A DNA stretch of 64,000 nucleotides from Monoplex corrugatus (GCA_030674185.1 CM060314.1:26989391-27053390), one strand, 5' to 3'. Positions 45,191 through 56,099 are shown, numbered from the stretch's first letter. Notes: generated from the sequence alone by a model not told the origin. Program-made: numbers and translations.

Positions 45191-45459
45191 AATAACACTA
45201 GATTAAGAAGCATCAACAATTGTATTCTTGTATTGTATCCAGATTAAAACTGCTACAGCCACCACAGCAGAAGCACCATCATAACCAGGCTAGTTCTTAA
45301 AGATTTAACGTTCTGGGCCCCACAAATAGGATATCAGAGACAACTACCACTACTACCAACAATAATAGGTAATTATTCAATTAAAAATCACGATAAAGTG
45401 AACCGACGCGCTCTTGCACAAACACAGGATAAATGTCTACTGTATTTCCATATGAGAGA

Positions 45460-45622
45460 TTCTCGCCACAACACCAACCAGCATAAACATGCTATGGCAA
45501 ACAAGTCAAACATTTCTATACGACAGGTGTCTGCCACACCCTCAAGGAAGGTTGGCAAAATACGGAGAGCAGTGAGGAAAAGGCCAGCTGTGAGTAGTAG
45601 TAAGTGTTCCCTTCAGTAAGCC
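45460..45622 (+). repeat. MR1 module J, copy 3 (truncated by RTE copy 2)
   Basis: It has TCTCGCCACAACACCAACCAG, ATACGGAGAGCAG, GGAAAAGGCCAGCTGTGAGT and CCTTCAGTAAGCC, then changes abruptly into RTE sequence at about 45620. The remaining half of J is not found after the RTE copy. Confidence 0.75.
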
Positions 45623-47040
45623 TAAAAGATGGCACGCTCATCATGGAAAAAGCCAAAATATTAGACAGAAGGGGAGAGTACATTAAAGACCTTTTTGAGG
45701 AAACGAAGAACACATTATAAAAAAGAACTTTGAAGGACCACCCATAATGAAAGATGAAGCTAAAGTAGCACTGAAAAGATGAAATCAGGAAAAGCCCCAG
45801 GACCAGACAATATTACTACATAGATGATTGAAGCCCTGGAGGAATTTGGTATAGAAAAAATAACAGTCCTCCTAAATGAAATTTACGACACTGGAAAAAT
45901 CCCCAAAGATATGTCAAAATCAATTTTCATTGCACTTCCAAAGAAGACAGGGGCTATAGAATGCGAACTCCATCGCACAATCAATTTGATGAGTCATGTA
46001 ACAAAAATCTGAGAGACTCAATGTCGATGGAAAAGATCTACGAATAATCAGAAATATGTACTGGGAACAAACAGCTGCAATGAGAATAGAAAACAATATA
46101 AGCTCTTTTCAAAACATCAAAAGAGAAGTCAGACAGGGTTGTGTTTTGTCACCAGATATGTTTTCACTATATAGCGAAAACATCATGAGAAACCTAGAAG
46201 AAGACCCTGGAACAAAGGTTGGAGGGAAAATGATAAACAACTTTCGGTACGCAGATGACACCGTGCTAATTGCAGAAAATGAAAGGGACCTACAAAACCT
46301 TGTGAATATACTAGAAATAGAAAGCAAAGGTAAGGGGTTGGAACTAAACAGCAGGAAGACTGAAGAAATGGTGATCAGTAAAAAACATGAAATCCCCTCA
46401 TGCAAAATAACAACAAATGGCACAACCTTGACACAGGTTAATAAGTTTAAACACCTGGGAACGGTCATTTCATCAGACGGCAGATGCACATCGGAAATAG
46501 CCGGCAGAATCGGCCAGGCCAAAACAGCATTCAAGAAGATGACAGGCATTCTTACCAACAAATGCCTATCAATTAACACCAGGAAGAGAGTTCTTGAATG
46601 TTATGTAGAACCAATACCATTGTATGGATGTGAGGCGTGGACAGTGAACAAGCAAAGCCAGAACAAGGTTGAGGCAGCCGAGATGTGGTTTCTAAGAAGA
46701 ATGCTGAGAGTTCCATGGACAGCAAAGAAAACAAACGAGACAGTCTTGATGGAGGCAGACACAAGTAGATCATTCATAAGGAAACTTAGGAAAAGACAGG
46801 CAACATTTATAGGCCATTTTATGAGGAAGGGGGATTTGGAGCACCTGGTCACAACGGGAAAGCTGGAGGGAAAGAGAGCACCAGGTAGACCCAGGGAGAA
46901 AATGCTAGACGGACTTGCAGAGTGGCTGAAGACCCGGAGGGTGGAGGAGGTGCTTGAGGCAACAAGAGATAGAGACAGATGGAAGTCCATGATCGCCAAC
47001 GCCATGCGGCAGGGCACCTGATGATGATGATGATGATGAA
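45622..47040 (+). mobile_element. RTE retrotransposon, copy 2 (5'-truncated, internally deleted)
   Basis: It aligns with RTE copy 1 from about 33550 to the 3' end, roughly 94% identical over a 160-base stretch checked by eye. About 220 bases corresponding to 33950-34168 of copy 1 are missing at 46010, which removes RT motif A. It ends in (TGA)n at 47019-47037, the same tail as copy 1. Confidence 0.9.
46056..47021 (+). pseudogene. RTE RT C-terminal half, uninterrupted 321-codon frame
   Basis: From the ATG at 46056 this frame is intact to the family's natural stop: motif B EVRQGCVLSPDMF at about residues 27-39, motif C RYADDTVLIAENE, LGTVISSDG, YGCEAWTVN, AEMWFLRRMLRVPW and FIGHFMRKG, ending ANAMRQGT. 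Motif A and everything upstream of it are lost, so it cannot be a working polymerase. The intact reading frame reflects youth, not function; host use is possible but nothing in the sequence indicates it. Confidence 0.85.
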
Positions 47041-47119
47041 GGATTTCATGCATTATTTCGTAACAATGGAATTTTTCAGCTTGAAACGTGGCCGCTCTTG
47101 TCCAGAAAAGCACGTCATC

Positions 47120-47410
47120 TTAATATATCATTCTCCTTGTAAGTGTGTATTCTTGTTTACGTATGAAAGCGGAGTTTTGAATAGAATTCTGCCAGAGGCA
47201 AATCTTTTGTTGCTGTGAGATGTTTACTGTGCACTTAATGTATAATGCATACGGAACCTTGTGTTTTCATCTCATTTTATAGATTAGGAACAGACCACCC
47301 CTCAAGGTCTAGCAGAGGGGAAAGAAAATATCCCTGTCAAACTGGAAAAAAAGAACTGGATTTCTCGCATTCTAGGAGGATGCTCTACCACTGGGCCACA
47401 TACTCCATGC
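47120..47410 (-). mobile_element. SINE2 (minus), degenerate
   Basis: Near 47190 it has AATTCTGCCAGAGGCAAATC and TTTTGTTGCTGTGAG, which match TTCTACAGAATGTTGGCAGG-type sequence in the copy at 49766. At its right end CTACCACTGGGCCACAT (47386-47402) gives, on the minus strand, a tRNA-like box A ATGTGGCCCAGTGGTAGAGC. The head orientation is as at 49766-50040. Confidence 0.55.
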
Positions 47411-47678
47411 TATCATCACTCCACATTTCAACACCACACCGATATCTATATCAGCCATGAACAAAATACACAAGTGCGAGCATTTGTACAAAAAACTAAT
47501 ATCCTGTCTCCATCATTTCATCTACAGATGATATCTAATTTATTGATAAAAAATGTATATCTGCATGGGTTTGTACAAAAATCAATATCATATTATGTGT
47601 CCAACATTAATATGAAATACACATGCGTGTGTGTTTCCACAAAAAAGATAATGTATTATGTCTTCATTATTTATAATA
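47411..47678. other. No gene recognised
   Basis: AT-rich spacer between a SINE2 copy and an L2-type tail. Confidence 0.5.
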
Positions 47679-47912
47679 AATGATAATAATTACAACATTT
47701 ATATAGCGCAAAATCTGGTTAGAAATCTAAGCGCTGAACATACACATACACACGCATGCACACACACACACACACATGGCTATAAATGGGGAAAAAGAAG
47801 AAAAGAAATGGAAAATTAGAGAAAACATATTCCATACAAATAAATATTACAATATGATTCCACACCGAGTGGAGACACGCTGCAGTGGGGGCTGAGTGAG
47901 GTCAGGATTTTC
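47679..47912 (-). mobile_element. L2/CR1-like LINE 3' tail (copy 3, short)
   Basis: It contains the same 3' end as LINE copies 1 and 2: ATAATTACAACATTTATATAGCGC, AAATCTAAGCGCTGAA, a (CA)n at 47742-47776, CATGGCTATAAATGGGGA, CCGAGTGGAGACACGCTGCAG and GAGTGAGGTCAGGATTTT. It stops before the coding region. It is more diverged than copies 1 and 2, so it is older or from a sister subfamily. Confidence 0.85.
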
Positions 47913-47990
47913 TGGCATCAACCAGGCCTGAGACATACAGACACTTGAGGTGTTGGTCAGGAGATTTGAGCAACATCCTCTTCTCCGTCA
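47913..47990 (-). mobile_element. SINE1 core fragment
   Basis: The stretch TCTGGCATCAACCAGGCCTGAG to GAGCAACATCCTC is nearly identical to 49499-49566 inside a complete SINE1. It begins exactly where the L2 tail ends. Confidence 0.75.
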
Positions 47991-48049
47991 ATTTACCGTT
48001 TCCTTTATGGTACAGTGAGTTTTTATGCGACAAAGTGTTACAGAAGAGT

Positions 48050-49260
48050 TCAGCTATCACTGTTACAGACAACTCTTGATAATATGCTGTGTAACGATTT
48101 TCCATTCATTCCTTACTGTAAAATAGCTTGACAAATCATCCCTTGGCAAGGTGTCATACAAACAAAGAGGATTTATTTTTGATTTTACATTATATGATTT
48201 TGTTTTTTATTTACGTATTATGGAAATCCCACAGTTGTACACAAAGCGTAAATGAAAAATAATCTCTTTGTTACGTTATTGCAAAGTTGCAACGTTACTC
48301 TTTGTCACAAATTACTACCTGCTATAGATTTCTGTGTATGTACCACGTAAAGGTCACAGCCGAATACATGCGTGAATTAAGAGATTGAATCAATCTGTCA
48401 GACACAGGCGTGGACAAAGACAGAGGACACACAGCGAGAGGATCTCCGTAACAAAACCCCAGTTGATGTTCGAGCTAGGGCTGGATTCCCTCCTGTAATT
48501 CCACACTGAACAGGAAGCCATAAGTACGAGGGATCGATGATCCGCTTAGATTCCAGACACGGCTTGAAGGAAATCAACTGAGCTAAAATTATCTCCCTCC
48601 ACTCACCCCTACCCTACTCCATGCCCCCTCCAAAGTTCATCTGACTCCTTCTCCCTCCCTACCTTCCCTATCTGCTAGTTTAGCACACTGTACTCAGGAC
48701 GTGAGCTGAAAATGAAATCCAGCAAGCGCAGAAAACTTTTTTTTTTGCATGTGGAAAGACTCTCATTACACAACACTGGGCAGCGATATTTAGAGTTTGT
48801 TTTACAAGGGATCAACAGCACTTGGACACCTTCATATGCTATTATTTTACGTATGCCATTTCTGACACCCAGAAAATGCATTATGGCACTAAGTAAATAT
48901 GTCTTACGGTGGAAGCGGACGATAATTCTATATCTAAATGAATTTTGTATCTGACTTCTAAGCACAACTTTAACATCATCGAGTGATACGCACAAGGAGA
49001 TGGGCAGCGAACAGGTCAACATGTATACAGATGGCTATGACTGAGCGCAAGTCGTCAGATCTCGAAGTCATGATTTATCACTTGAGCCAGCCAATTTAAG
49101 GAAGACTTTGCTGACAGTGAAAAGAAAAAACCTGACATCCAACTGACAACAAACAAACCAAAGACGGCAAATCAACCAAACTATTCGTCAGCCAACAAAC
49201 CATTCATTCAACCACCAAACAAACAAAAGTACACACACACAAACAAGTTTTACCGTCAGT
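48050..49260 (+). repeat. MR1 module I, copy 3
   Basis: It matches copies 1 and 2 over most of its length: CAACTCTTGAT, TGTACCACGTAAAGGTCACAG, ACACACAGCGAGAGGA, GTAACAAAACCCCAGTTGATG, GAACAGGAAGCCATAAGTACG and GGGATCGATGATCCGC. It continues through CTGCTAGTTTAGCACACTGTA, CGTGAGCTGAAAATGAAATCC and AGCCAGCCAATTTAAGGAAGAC. Confidence 0.88.
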
Positions 49261-49339
49261 ATTCACTATGAAAGACCAAAGTTTCTCTCTCCTCAGGAAG
49301 CGCACTCCGCCACCACCAGCACCAGCACCACACCCCTTT

Positions 49340-49765
49340 TTGTCCAGTTGTCCACGCCACCTTAATGGCTACAGAAAGAAGACACTTTTTACAATGCCAT
49401 GACGATGATGATGACGATAGGGATGGTGCTGTTGAGTTCCATACAGAACAGAATTGCATGCATGACAGTGTTGTACTCTTACGTTTACTATGGTACATTC
49501 TGGCATCAACCAGGCCCGAGACATACAGGCACTTGAGGTGTTGGTCAGGAGAGTTGAGCAACATCCTCAATTACCCTCGGTTAAGTGGATGAGACTCAAC
49601 TGTGTGATTCTTGATTTCCCAATGAGCCCACAGCACGTTCACTTCTTGGTAGGAGCCAGTTGGGGCAGAAAATCCTCAACATTTTGACAGGATTGATAGA
49701 GATTCGAATCCACGACCTTCCAGTCGGTCGTCCGTAGCAATAACCACTATACCATGGCGCCATCC
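49340..49765 (-). mobile_element. SINE1, complete-looking copy
   Basis: On the minus strand the head at 49765-49680 has box A TGGTATAGTGGTTATTGC and box B TGGATTCGAATCT. The body contains GCCCCAACTGGCTCCTACC, GGGCTCATTGGGAAATC, TTGAGGATGTTGCTCAACTC, CTGACCAACACCTCAAGTGC and GGCCTGGTTGATGCCAGAAT. The distal part ends with a CATCATCGTCAT-like stretch and TTAAGGTGGC. Length is about 425 bases. This is the best reference copy in the window. Confidence 0.8.
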
Positions 49766-50042
49766 ATTTTTTTTTCTGTCAGAATAGATTTTCTACAGAA
49801 TGTTGGCAGGAACAATCTAGCTGTTACATGGGTGCTTTTACATGCACTACACAACTGCTGCACTCAGGACCTTGGTTTGTCGCTCTTTTCCCACAAATTG
49901 CCACCCCCGAAACTACCACACACTAGCGGTGGAGAGGGTAGGGAAGAAAGCTCCCTAACTAACACCAACTCTGGCTCTCTTGGCTTCTTTCGTTTCCCAG
50001 GCTTTCGGCTTTAACCACTGGGCCACAACTGCACATTTTCCA
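49766..50042 (-). mobile_element. SINE2 (minus), best copy
   Basis: On the plus strand it reads AGATTTTCTACAGAATGTTGG, GGTGCTTTTACATGCAC, GGACCTTGGTTTGTCGCTC and ends CTTTAACCACTGGGCCACAAC. On the minus strand that end is a tRNA-like box A GTTGTGGCCCAGTGGTTAAAG. The order and words match a SINE I recall from littorinid and conid gastropods. It lies flush against the head of SINE1 at 49765. Confidence 0.65.
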
Positions 50043-50149
50043 TGAATATTTCTGTGGTGTAGTGCATACAGAATCATCTGAGCACGGCAGAGCTCTGTCG
50101 TGAACAAAGACAAACAGAAAGTACTATTATTATGGTATACTATTTGCTT

Positions 50150-50450
50150 TCTGCTTTTATATCGCCGTCTTGAACAAAGTCAAACTGAAAGTATTATTAT
50201 TACAACATACTACTTGCCTTCTCCTTTTGTTGCCAGCACAAAAAGAATAAGGAACAAGGACCTAGCCTGATACGTCGAATCTGACAAAACGAAAATTATT
50301 TTGACTGAACGGGAAGTCTACACACACTCTGTTATTACTTTCTGTGAGTTTTTTTATTAGGGGGAGGGAGAGAGGGTGGTGCGGCAGGGAGCGGAGTCGG
50401 GGATGGGGGGTGGGTGGGCGGTCATTGTTTGGCTCGATACAGTTTTATTG
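50150..50450 (+). repeat. MR1 module H, copy 3
   Basis: It has TCGAATCTGACAAAACG, GAACGGGAAGTCTACACACAC, TTATTACTTTCTGTGAGTTTTT, a G-rich insert, and GTCATTGTTTGGCTCGATAC, matching 44190-44345. Just before it, GAACAAAG(A/T)CAAAC.GAAAGTA.TATTATTA occurs twice (50103 and 50173), a 70-base tandem duplication. Confidence 0.65.
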
Positions 50451-50532
50451 GTTGGAGATCCCTTTTACTTCTAGAACTAGTTCTCTTGTACTCGTTTGGT
50501 ACAAGGAAGAGAGCGACAGCGAGCGAGCGAGC

Positions 50533-50541
50533 AAGCAGAGG

Positions 50542-50601
<60 letters not shown>

Positions 50602-50801
50602 CCGAGGCAGAGAGAGTTAAGATTTTAGATGATTTATTCATTTAGGTCATAGCTCTCCATGAAAAGCGTCAATTACAATATAAATCATGTTATCAAAACA
50701 AATAAACAAACCGTTGTAAGTACAAAAACATTATTCATCAACAATTTTCAACAAGCATAAAAAAAAGAGATAAAACAAACAAAAAAACAGAGAGAGAGAG
50801 A

Positions 50802-50847
<46 letters not shown>

Positions 50848-50956
50848 AGAGAAGAGAGAGAGAGAGAAAGAGAAGCAGAGAGAGAGAGAAAGAGATAGAG
50901 GAGAGAAGCAGAGAGAGACAAGAGAGAGAGAGAGAGAAGAGAAGGAGAGAAGATGA

Positions 50957-51022
<66 letters not shown>

Positions 51023-51123
51023 AGGAGAGAAAAAAAGAAGAAGAAATGAGAGTCAAAGAGAGAGAAGAGAAAAGATAGAGGGGGAGGGAAGGAGGGAGGG
51101 AGAGATGGAGAGGGATGGGAAGG

Positions 51124-51193
<70 letters not shown>

Positions 51194-51200
51194 CAGACAG
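50533..51200 (+). repeat. (GA)n tracts, very long
   Basis: GA at 50536-50600, then a second, heavily GA/AGAGA region from 50790 to 51200 containing CGCGCGCGCG at 51125-51135. Almost all of 50790-51200 is purine on the plus strand. Confidence 0.96.
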
Positions 51201-51454
51201 ACAGAGAAGCGTCGGAAGACAGTGTTTGAACACTGCAGAAAGAGCCAGACTGCCTAAATCAAAAGATTAAATGGTCAGGGGAAGTAGCGTCAGACAGATC
51301 TCTGCAACTTGCTTTTTATTGAATAAGTCACCAGTAGTTTTTCTCCATAATCCTTACAGTTCAATCTTGATAGTACACACGTAAGCACTAAGCTGGTTCA
51401 TTTTTCCTCTTAACTTTTGTACAAGGCAATAAAAGTTGAAAATAAGCGTATACA

Positions 51455-51455
<1 letters not shown>
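51201..51455. other. No gene recognised
   Basis: Mixed sequence between two microsatellite blocks; nothing seen. Confidence 0.5.
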
Positions 51456-51456
<1 letters not shown>

Positions 51457-51531
<75 letters not shown>

Positions 51532-51555
51532 TGAGAGAGAGAGAGAGAGAGAAGT
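51457..51555 (+). repeat. (TG)n-(GA)n compound microsatellite
   Basis: About 70 bases of TG pass into GA at 51533 through GTGATGAGAGAG. Confidence 0.96.
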
Positions 51556-51599
51556 TAGTGAGAGTGTATGTGTGTGTGAGTGTGTGTGTACATATTTAT

Positions 51600-52220
51600 C
51601 CATGTTTATGATAATGATAATAACAATACTACTAACAATGAAAATAATGGCAGCAGAAGTAGTAGCAATTATAATAATGATAACACTGACACACACACAT
51701 ATAGTGACATACGGAGATACGCATGCACGTATGCTCGCACGCAGGCACACGCACACCTGTACATGGGCTTATGATGGCGAACGCACATACACTGACGCAG
51801 GTTTGCAACCAAATGGATGAAACAAACACAAGAGCGTTATCTCACACAAGTAGTCTACGAGTACAATACGGACAGTATGGCGAAAAGGAGAGAAGAGAAA
51901 GAAGTGAGAGTAACAGTAGGAATAGTACTGTTTAAAGAGATACGTTTATAGGACTCTCTTACAAGAAGGTGAAGACTGCAAATGATAAATACCTGAAGGA
52001 AGCCAATTCCACTTTTGCCCATGTAGTACAAAGAAAGAGAAAGACGAACAATGGCCGAATATCTTTTTCTTTACGTAAGGATCGTACAGAACCCACTGCA
52101 ATGAAGGAGTTATGCCTAACAAAATCCTTTAGAAAACCCCGCTCTTGAGAGTAAGAAGAAATCCACAATCACAAACAAACAAACAAAAACAAATAAAGAA
52201 AAGAAAAAGAACAAAAAAAA
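51600..52220. other. No gene recognised
   Basis: ATAATGATAATAACAATACTAC-type short-period sequence (51605-51680) is followed by mixed sequence. A 69-codon minus-strand frame at 51959-52168 shows no domain I can name. Confidence 0.4.
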
Positions 52221-52223
52221 AGA

Positions 52224-52300
52224 TGGCGCCGCACCTGGCGAAGCGCTCTCCCGTTAACATTAAGAGCAGCTCGGATTTCACAAGATAAAATCCATAGCGT

Positions 52301-52338
<38 letters not shown>

Positions 52339-52340
52339 CA
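52224..52340 (+). mobile_element. SINE3 end with poly-A tail
   Basis: AGATGGCGCCGCACCTGGCG and AAGCGCTCTCCCGTTAAC precede AGAGCAGCTCGGATTTCACAAG and then a 39-base A-run at 52300-52338. The GAAGCGCTCTCCC..AGCAGC..GGATTTCAC block is the complement of 2330-2390. A long A-run at the end and a dispersed partner indicate a retroposed element. Confidence 0.55.
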
Positions 52341-53030
52341 ATATAGGCCTACATGCATATACTAACAATTCTATTCATCAAGCATGCATACATCATGCAC
52401 TGTACTCATCCATATGCTTGTAAGATAAATCCGTCGAGTCAAAACAACAAATATACATACATGCATAATATAGTAATATGTGTTTCTATTAATCACACAC
52501 ACATACATCATACAATGTATACATCATACACACAAAGTATACTTACAGACAGACAGACAGACAGACAGACAATACAGGGGCGGTTCAATACAAAAAACAA
52601 ACAGAAAATGACAAGTTGTTCAAGTCAGGTATATAGCAATCCTGGTACCTTGTACTGCATGGGGTTTATGAACACGATTAAGGCATTTGCTATACTTAAT
52701 ACGGATCCCTTTCCATCACATCACATCAGCGTGTCAGTGCATATGGAATTTTTCCGAGAGATCAGTGACACTCTCCTGGGGAAAAAACCTGAAACAGGCA
52801 AACGAACCAACCAGTCAGCCTGAGAGACGGACAGACAGAAATATATCAGTTGCATCTCCTGGGGCCAGCAGGTTTCTGTGAAGACTAGTAGGTCCCAAAG
52901 TGCACACTTGCTTGTATTACAGAAGATATCTGTCTACTGTGGCTGTCTGAAATGTACCCATCCTATGGTAAACCAGTGACGTTATGCAGCGTCTGTCATT
53001 CGCTGTTTGAGCGTAGTGTGTGTGTGAGTG
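52341..53030. other. No gene recognised; (GACA)n at 52547-52571
   Basis: A plus-strand frame of 156 codons (52353-52823) runs through the GACA tract, has no recognisable domain and is treated as spurious. Confidence 0.45.
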
Positions 53031-53034
53031 CGTG

Positions 53035-53052
53035 TGTGCGTGCGTGCATGTG

Positions 53053-53087
<35 letters not shown>

Positions 53088-53105
53088 GTGCGCGCGCGCG
53101 CACGA
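53035..53105 (+). repeat. (TG)n with CGCGCGCG
   Basis: TG runs from 53050 end in CGCGCGCGCG at 53091-53101. Confidence 0.95.
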
Positions 53106-53261
53106 GAGCTCATGTAAGTGCCCGTGCCTCTGTGCGTCTGTGTGCGCTTAATTTCACTGGATAAAAAATACTGGATCATAGAGCTGGTAATTGTCTAAAC
53201 ATTCCTACTGACACTTTCCACGAGTAAAATTAAAACAAATAAACAGACCACTTCGCCGCCG

Positions 53262-53263
53262 CC

Positions 53264-53324
<61 letters not shown>
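53262..53324 (+). repeat. (AC)n microsatellite
   Basis: About 60 bases of perfect (AC)n preceded by GCCGCCGCC. Confidence 0.97.
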
Positions 53325-53325
<1 letters not shown>

Positions 53326-53329
53326 ATGG

Positions 53330-54055
53330 ACAAAAGCTGACCTAAACCAAAAGTAAAAAATGCTACTAATATAATACGTTTAAGACAGTGTGGGTAAGAT
53401 TCATATCCAGTTAGGCAACTTTATCCTCCTTATAACTTAACAGATAATTTACACTCTTGAGAAAGAAGGAAAGACCTAAGCCATTCATCTGTTCATTTTC
53501 CGACCACACACAGGACACAGTCTCACTAAGGGATAAGAGAGTAGAGACTTAAGACTCAAACGGCTCTAATGGCTTAAACCAACAGACCCTATCACAGTAT
53601 CCAGACGGAGCAGGAGTGGGAAGGGGAAACTGAAGATTAAAAGAACGGTTTCATAATAATTATGTAAATGGCATTCACACAGACACATACACTGGTACAC
53701 GCACGCACGAACACACATATACACATGCACTCATACACCAGCACATAGGCATGCACGCGTATCTACTGACATATGCACAAATACTGTTAAATGTATTGCA
53801 GGCATAATGCAAACTAGACATGGGTTTGTCAAGGCATGCCGTGACAAACAATATCAATTTGCACATTCCTTCACGAAATACATTTTGACAATTTCATCAG
53901 GAAAAAAACAGACGTTGACACTGACAGACATTTGGTTGTGAGACCACCGGCCCTGTACGCACGCAACTGAGAGTTCGGGGAGAAAAGTGACAATAGTGAA
54001 CTCTTTGCGCATTATTGATTCATTGAACAAAAATGTACAACTTTTTCTCAGGAAT
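53330..54055. other. No gene recognised
   Basis: Mixed, AT-rich DNA. A minus-strand frame at 53675-53866 is low in complexity and not convincing. Confidence 0.45.
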
Positions 54056-54059
54056 CACA

Positions 54060-54065
54060 AGGAGG

Positions 54066-54142
<77 letters not shown>

Positions 54143-54170
54143 TGTGAGTGTGTGAGAGAGAGAGAGAGTC
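54060..54170 (+). repeat. (GA)n tract
   Basis: GGAGGGAG passes into about 75 bases of (GA)n, then GTGTGAGTGTGTGAGAGA. Confidence 0.96.
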
Positions 54171-54239
54171 CATCTAACATTTTCCATATAGAAGCAAACG
54201 TCCCATTTAGAGGCTTGTAAAAGATTGGGGGTGGGGGTT

Positions 54240-54790
54240 GGATGGGTTGAACGCAAAACGCAACTCGCAAATATTTCAAAATGGTGTATGCACATAATTC
54301 ATGGGAGACTCAACCTTTTGCATATTTCGAAACACTTCATGCATATAGTTCGGTGGCCCCTTAAACCACCAGTGTTTTAAAACACTTCATACGCATGAAT
54401 TAATGGAATGTCCATTGGACGATATAGGCACAGAGAGGAGATGAAGGTGAATGAACCTACCGACATGTCAGCGTATGGCAGATAAAGGGCCTACCTTCCC
54501 GACAGCCTCTTCTTTTTTCCACACCAAATTTATTTTCCTTGTGAGAAAAACATTTTGATATTCAAAACAGACCGGATCTTAAAGACGTCTTTTCTTTTCT
54601 CTGTTTCTATCTCTTATCCATCCATCCAGAAGGAAAAGACAGTATCACATACTTCAGAAACTTCACAAAGATAAGCACAACGTACCACAATCTGATATTT
54701 GGAAGAAAAAAAATAACGAGGAGGAATTCATATCACAGTTTATCCTTCATACCGACGAAGATATGCTCTGCGTGTTTGTGCGTGTGCGTG
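54240..54790 (+). repeat. MR2 repeat, copy 1
   Basis: It shares with 55260-55740 and 58070-58480 an ordered set of words: ACGCAACTCG, AAACACTTCATGCA, GAAGGTGAATGAACC, GTCAGCGTATGGCAGATA, CACACCAAATTTATTTTCC and GTGAGAAAAACA. Later come AAACAGACCGGATC, ACTTCAGAAACTT, CTGATATTTGGAAGAA and TTTATCCTTCATACCGACGA. It then enters a TG/TA microsatellite. It is non-coding. Confidence 0.82.
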
Positions 54791-54826
54791 TGCGTGTGCG
54801 AATGTGTGTGTGTGTGTGTGCGCGCG

Positions 54827-54857
<31 letters not shown>

Positions 54858-55026
54858 ATGTGTGTGTGTGTGTGTGTGTGTGGGAGGGGAGTTGCAGGTG
54901 TACGTGAGTGCATGAGCGAGCGATACAGAGAGACTGAAATCGGAAAGAGAAAGGGAAAGAGGGGGAGACAGGGAGGGAGGGAGGGGGAGGGAGAGAGAGA
55001 GAGATAGACAGAGATAGAGAGAGAGG

Positions 55027-55115
<89 letters not shown>
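54790..55115 (+). repeat. (TG)n-(TA)n-(TG)n then (GA)n
   Basis: TG at 54803-54820, TA at 54828-54852, TG at 54855-54880, then GA-rich sequence from 54960 with a long (GA)n at 55030-55096 and GACA words at the end. Confidence 0.95.
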
Positions 55116-55117
<2 letters not shown>

Positions 55118-55199
55118 GATGCAACGTAATTAATATTCTTGAACTTTTGATTTTTTGGGGCAATTATTCCAGAAATGTTCTAAAATGGGGACCGAGACA

Positions 55200-55745
55200 C
55201 CAAAAGACAGGTAAACAAAACGATCAACATTTTCCACTTAATGACGAACACCCCTTATGAAAAGAAAAGTTAGCTCTGGACTGAAAAAAAGGAGGGAGAC
55301 GCAACGCATCTCGTATATTAAAACGCTCCTAGCACACAATTCACTGAAATGGGGCAGAGGCCATGCCAGCCTGACGGCCGTAAGCCTGATTCAGGAAGGA
55401 AATGAAGGTGAATAAACCCAACTGGATAGACATTCGTCTTGATGGACACGTTAGTGTTTGGCAGATATCTGGCTGTGTGTGTGTGTGTGTGTTTTTTAAC
55501 ATCAGACTTATTTTCGATGCGTGAAAAACACTTCAGGATTTAAAACAAATTGTATCTGTATACAGACTTTTTTTTTATTTCTCTCCTTCGCTCTCCACCC
55601 CAACCAGCCATAAAAAGGTAATTTCTCGTATTTCAGAAATTTTGTAACATCTGACATCTAGAAGAACTTAACGATACAGAATAATCAGTTTCATCCTTCA
55701 GACTGATTATGATATGGAGTGTGCGCGCGCGCGCGCGCGTGTGTG
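55200..55745 (+). repeat. MR2 repeat, copy 2
   Basis: It has GAGACGCAACGCATCTCGTAT, TTAAAACGCTCCTAGCACACA, GAAGGTGAATAAACCCAACTGG, GTTAGTGTTTGGCAGATA, AACATCAGACTTATTTTCGA and GTGAAAAACAC. It ends with CTGACATCTAGAAGAACTTAA and TTTCATCCTTCAGACTGAT and runs into GCGCGCGCGCGTGTG. A short TG tract at 55474-55492 is inserted. Confidence 0.82.
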
Positions 55746-56095
55746 TGTATGTGTACGTATATGTCCGAGCGTGCACACGGGGAAGGGGGGGGGTTAAAGA
55801 TAATAGTGCAAAGAGTTTACTTATATTGATGACATAATAAATCGAGAAAACACATGTAAGTAAACACACGAGAAATAGACAAGATGGTCAAGCCATTCAA
55901 CCGATTTCTGTTCACACTTGACATGCTTCCCACCGGAACATCCAGATTCTATTCTTTCCAAGGTTATTTGAATCTTGAAGAAAAATCAAATGGAAAAAAT
56001 CTTGCTGTGAATCGAGGACACTGATAAACCATCACAACAGTGAAAACATAATTTACGTACTGTCAAAACAAGCAAACATTAGTATCATCAAATGT
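55746..56095. other. No gene recognised
   Basis: AT-rich spacer with a G-run at 55783-55792. Confidence 0.5.
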
Positions 56096-56099
56096 TCTG

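Noticed and set aside
49256..49570. Conserved-looking small protein shared by 47902-48105 and 49256-49570 (SPDQHLKCLYVSGLVDAR)
   Set aside because: The shared peptide is the translated core of SINE1, which is a non-coding Pol III element.
52353..52823. 156-codon plus-strand ORF
   Set aside because: It crosses a GACA microsatellite, has no domain, and has flanking composition.
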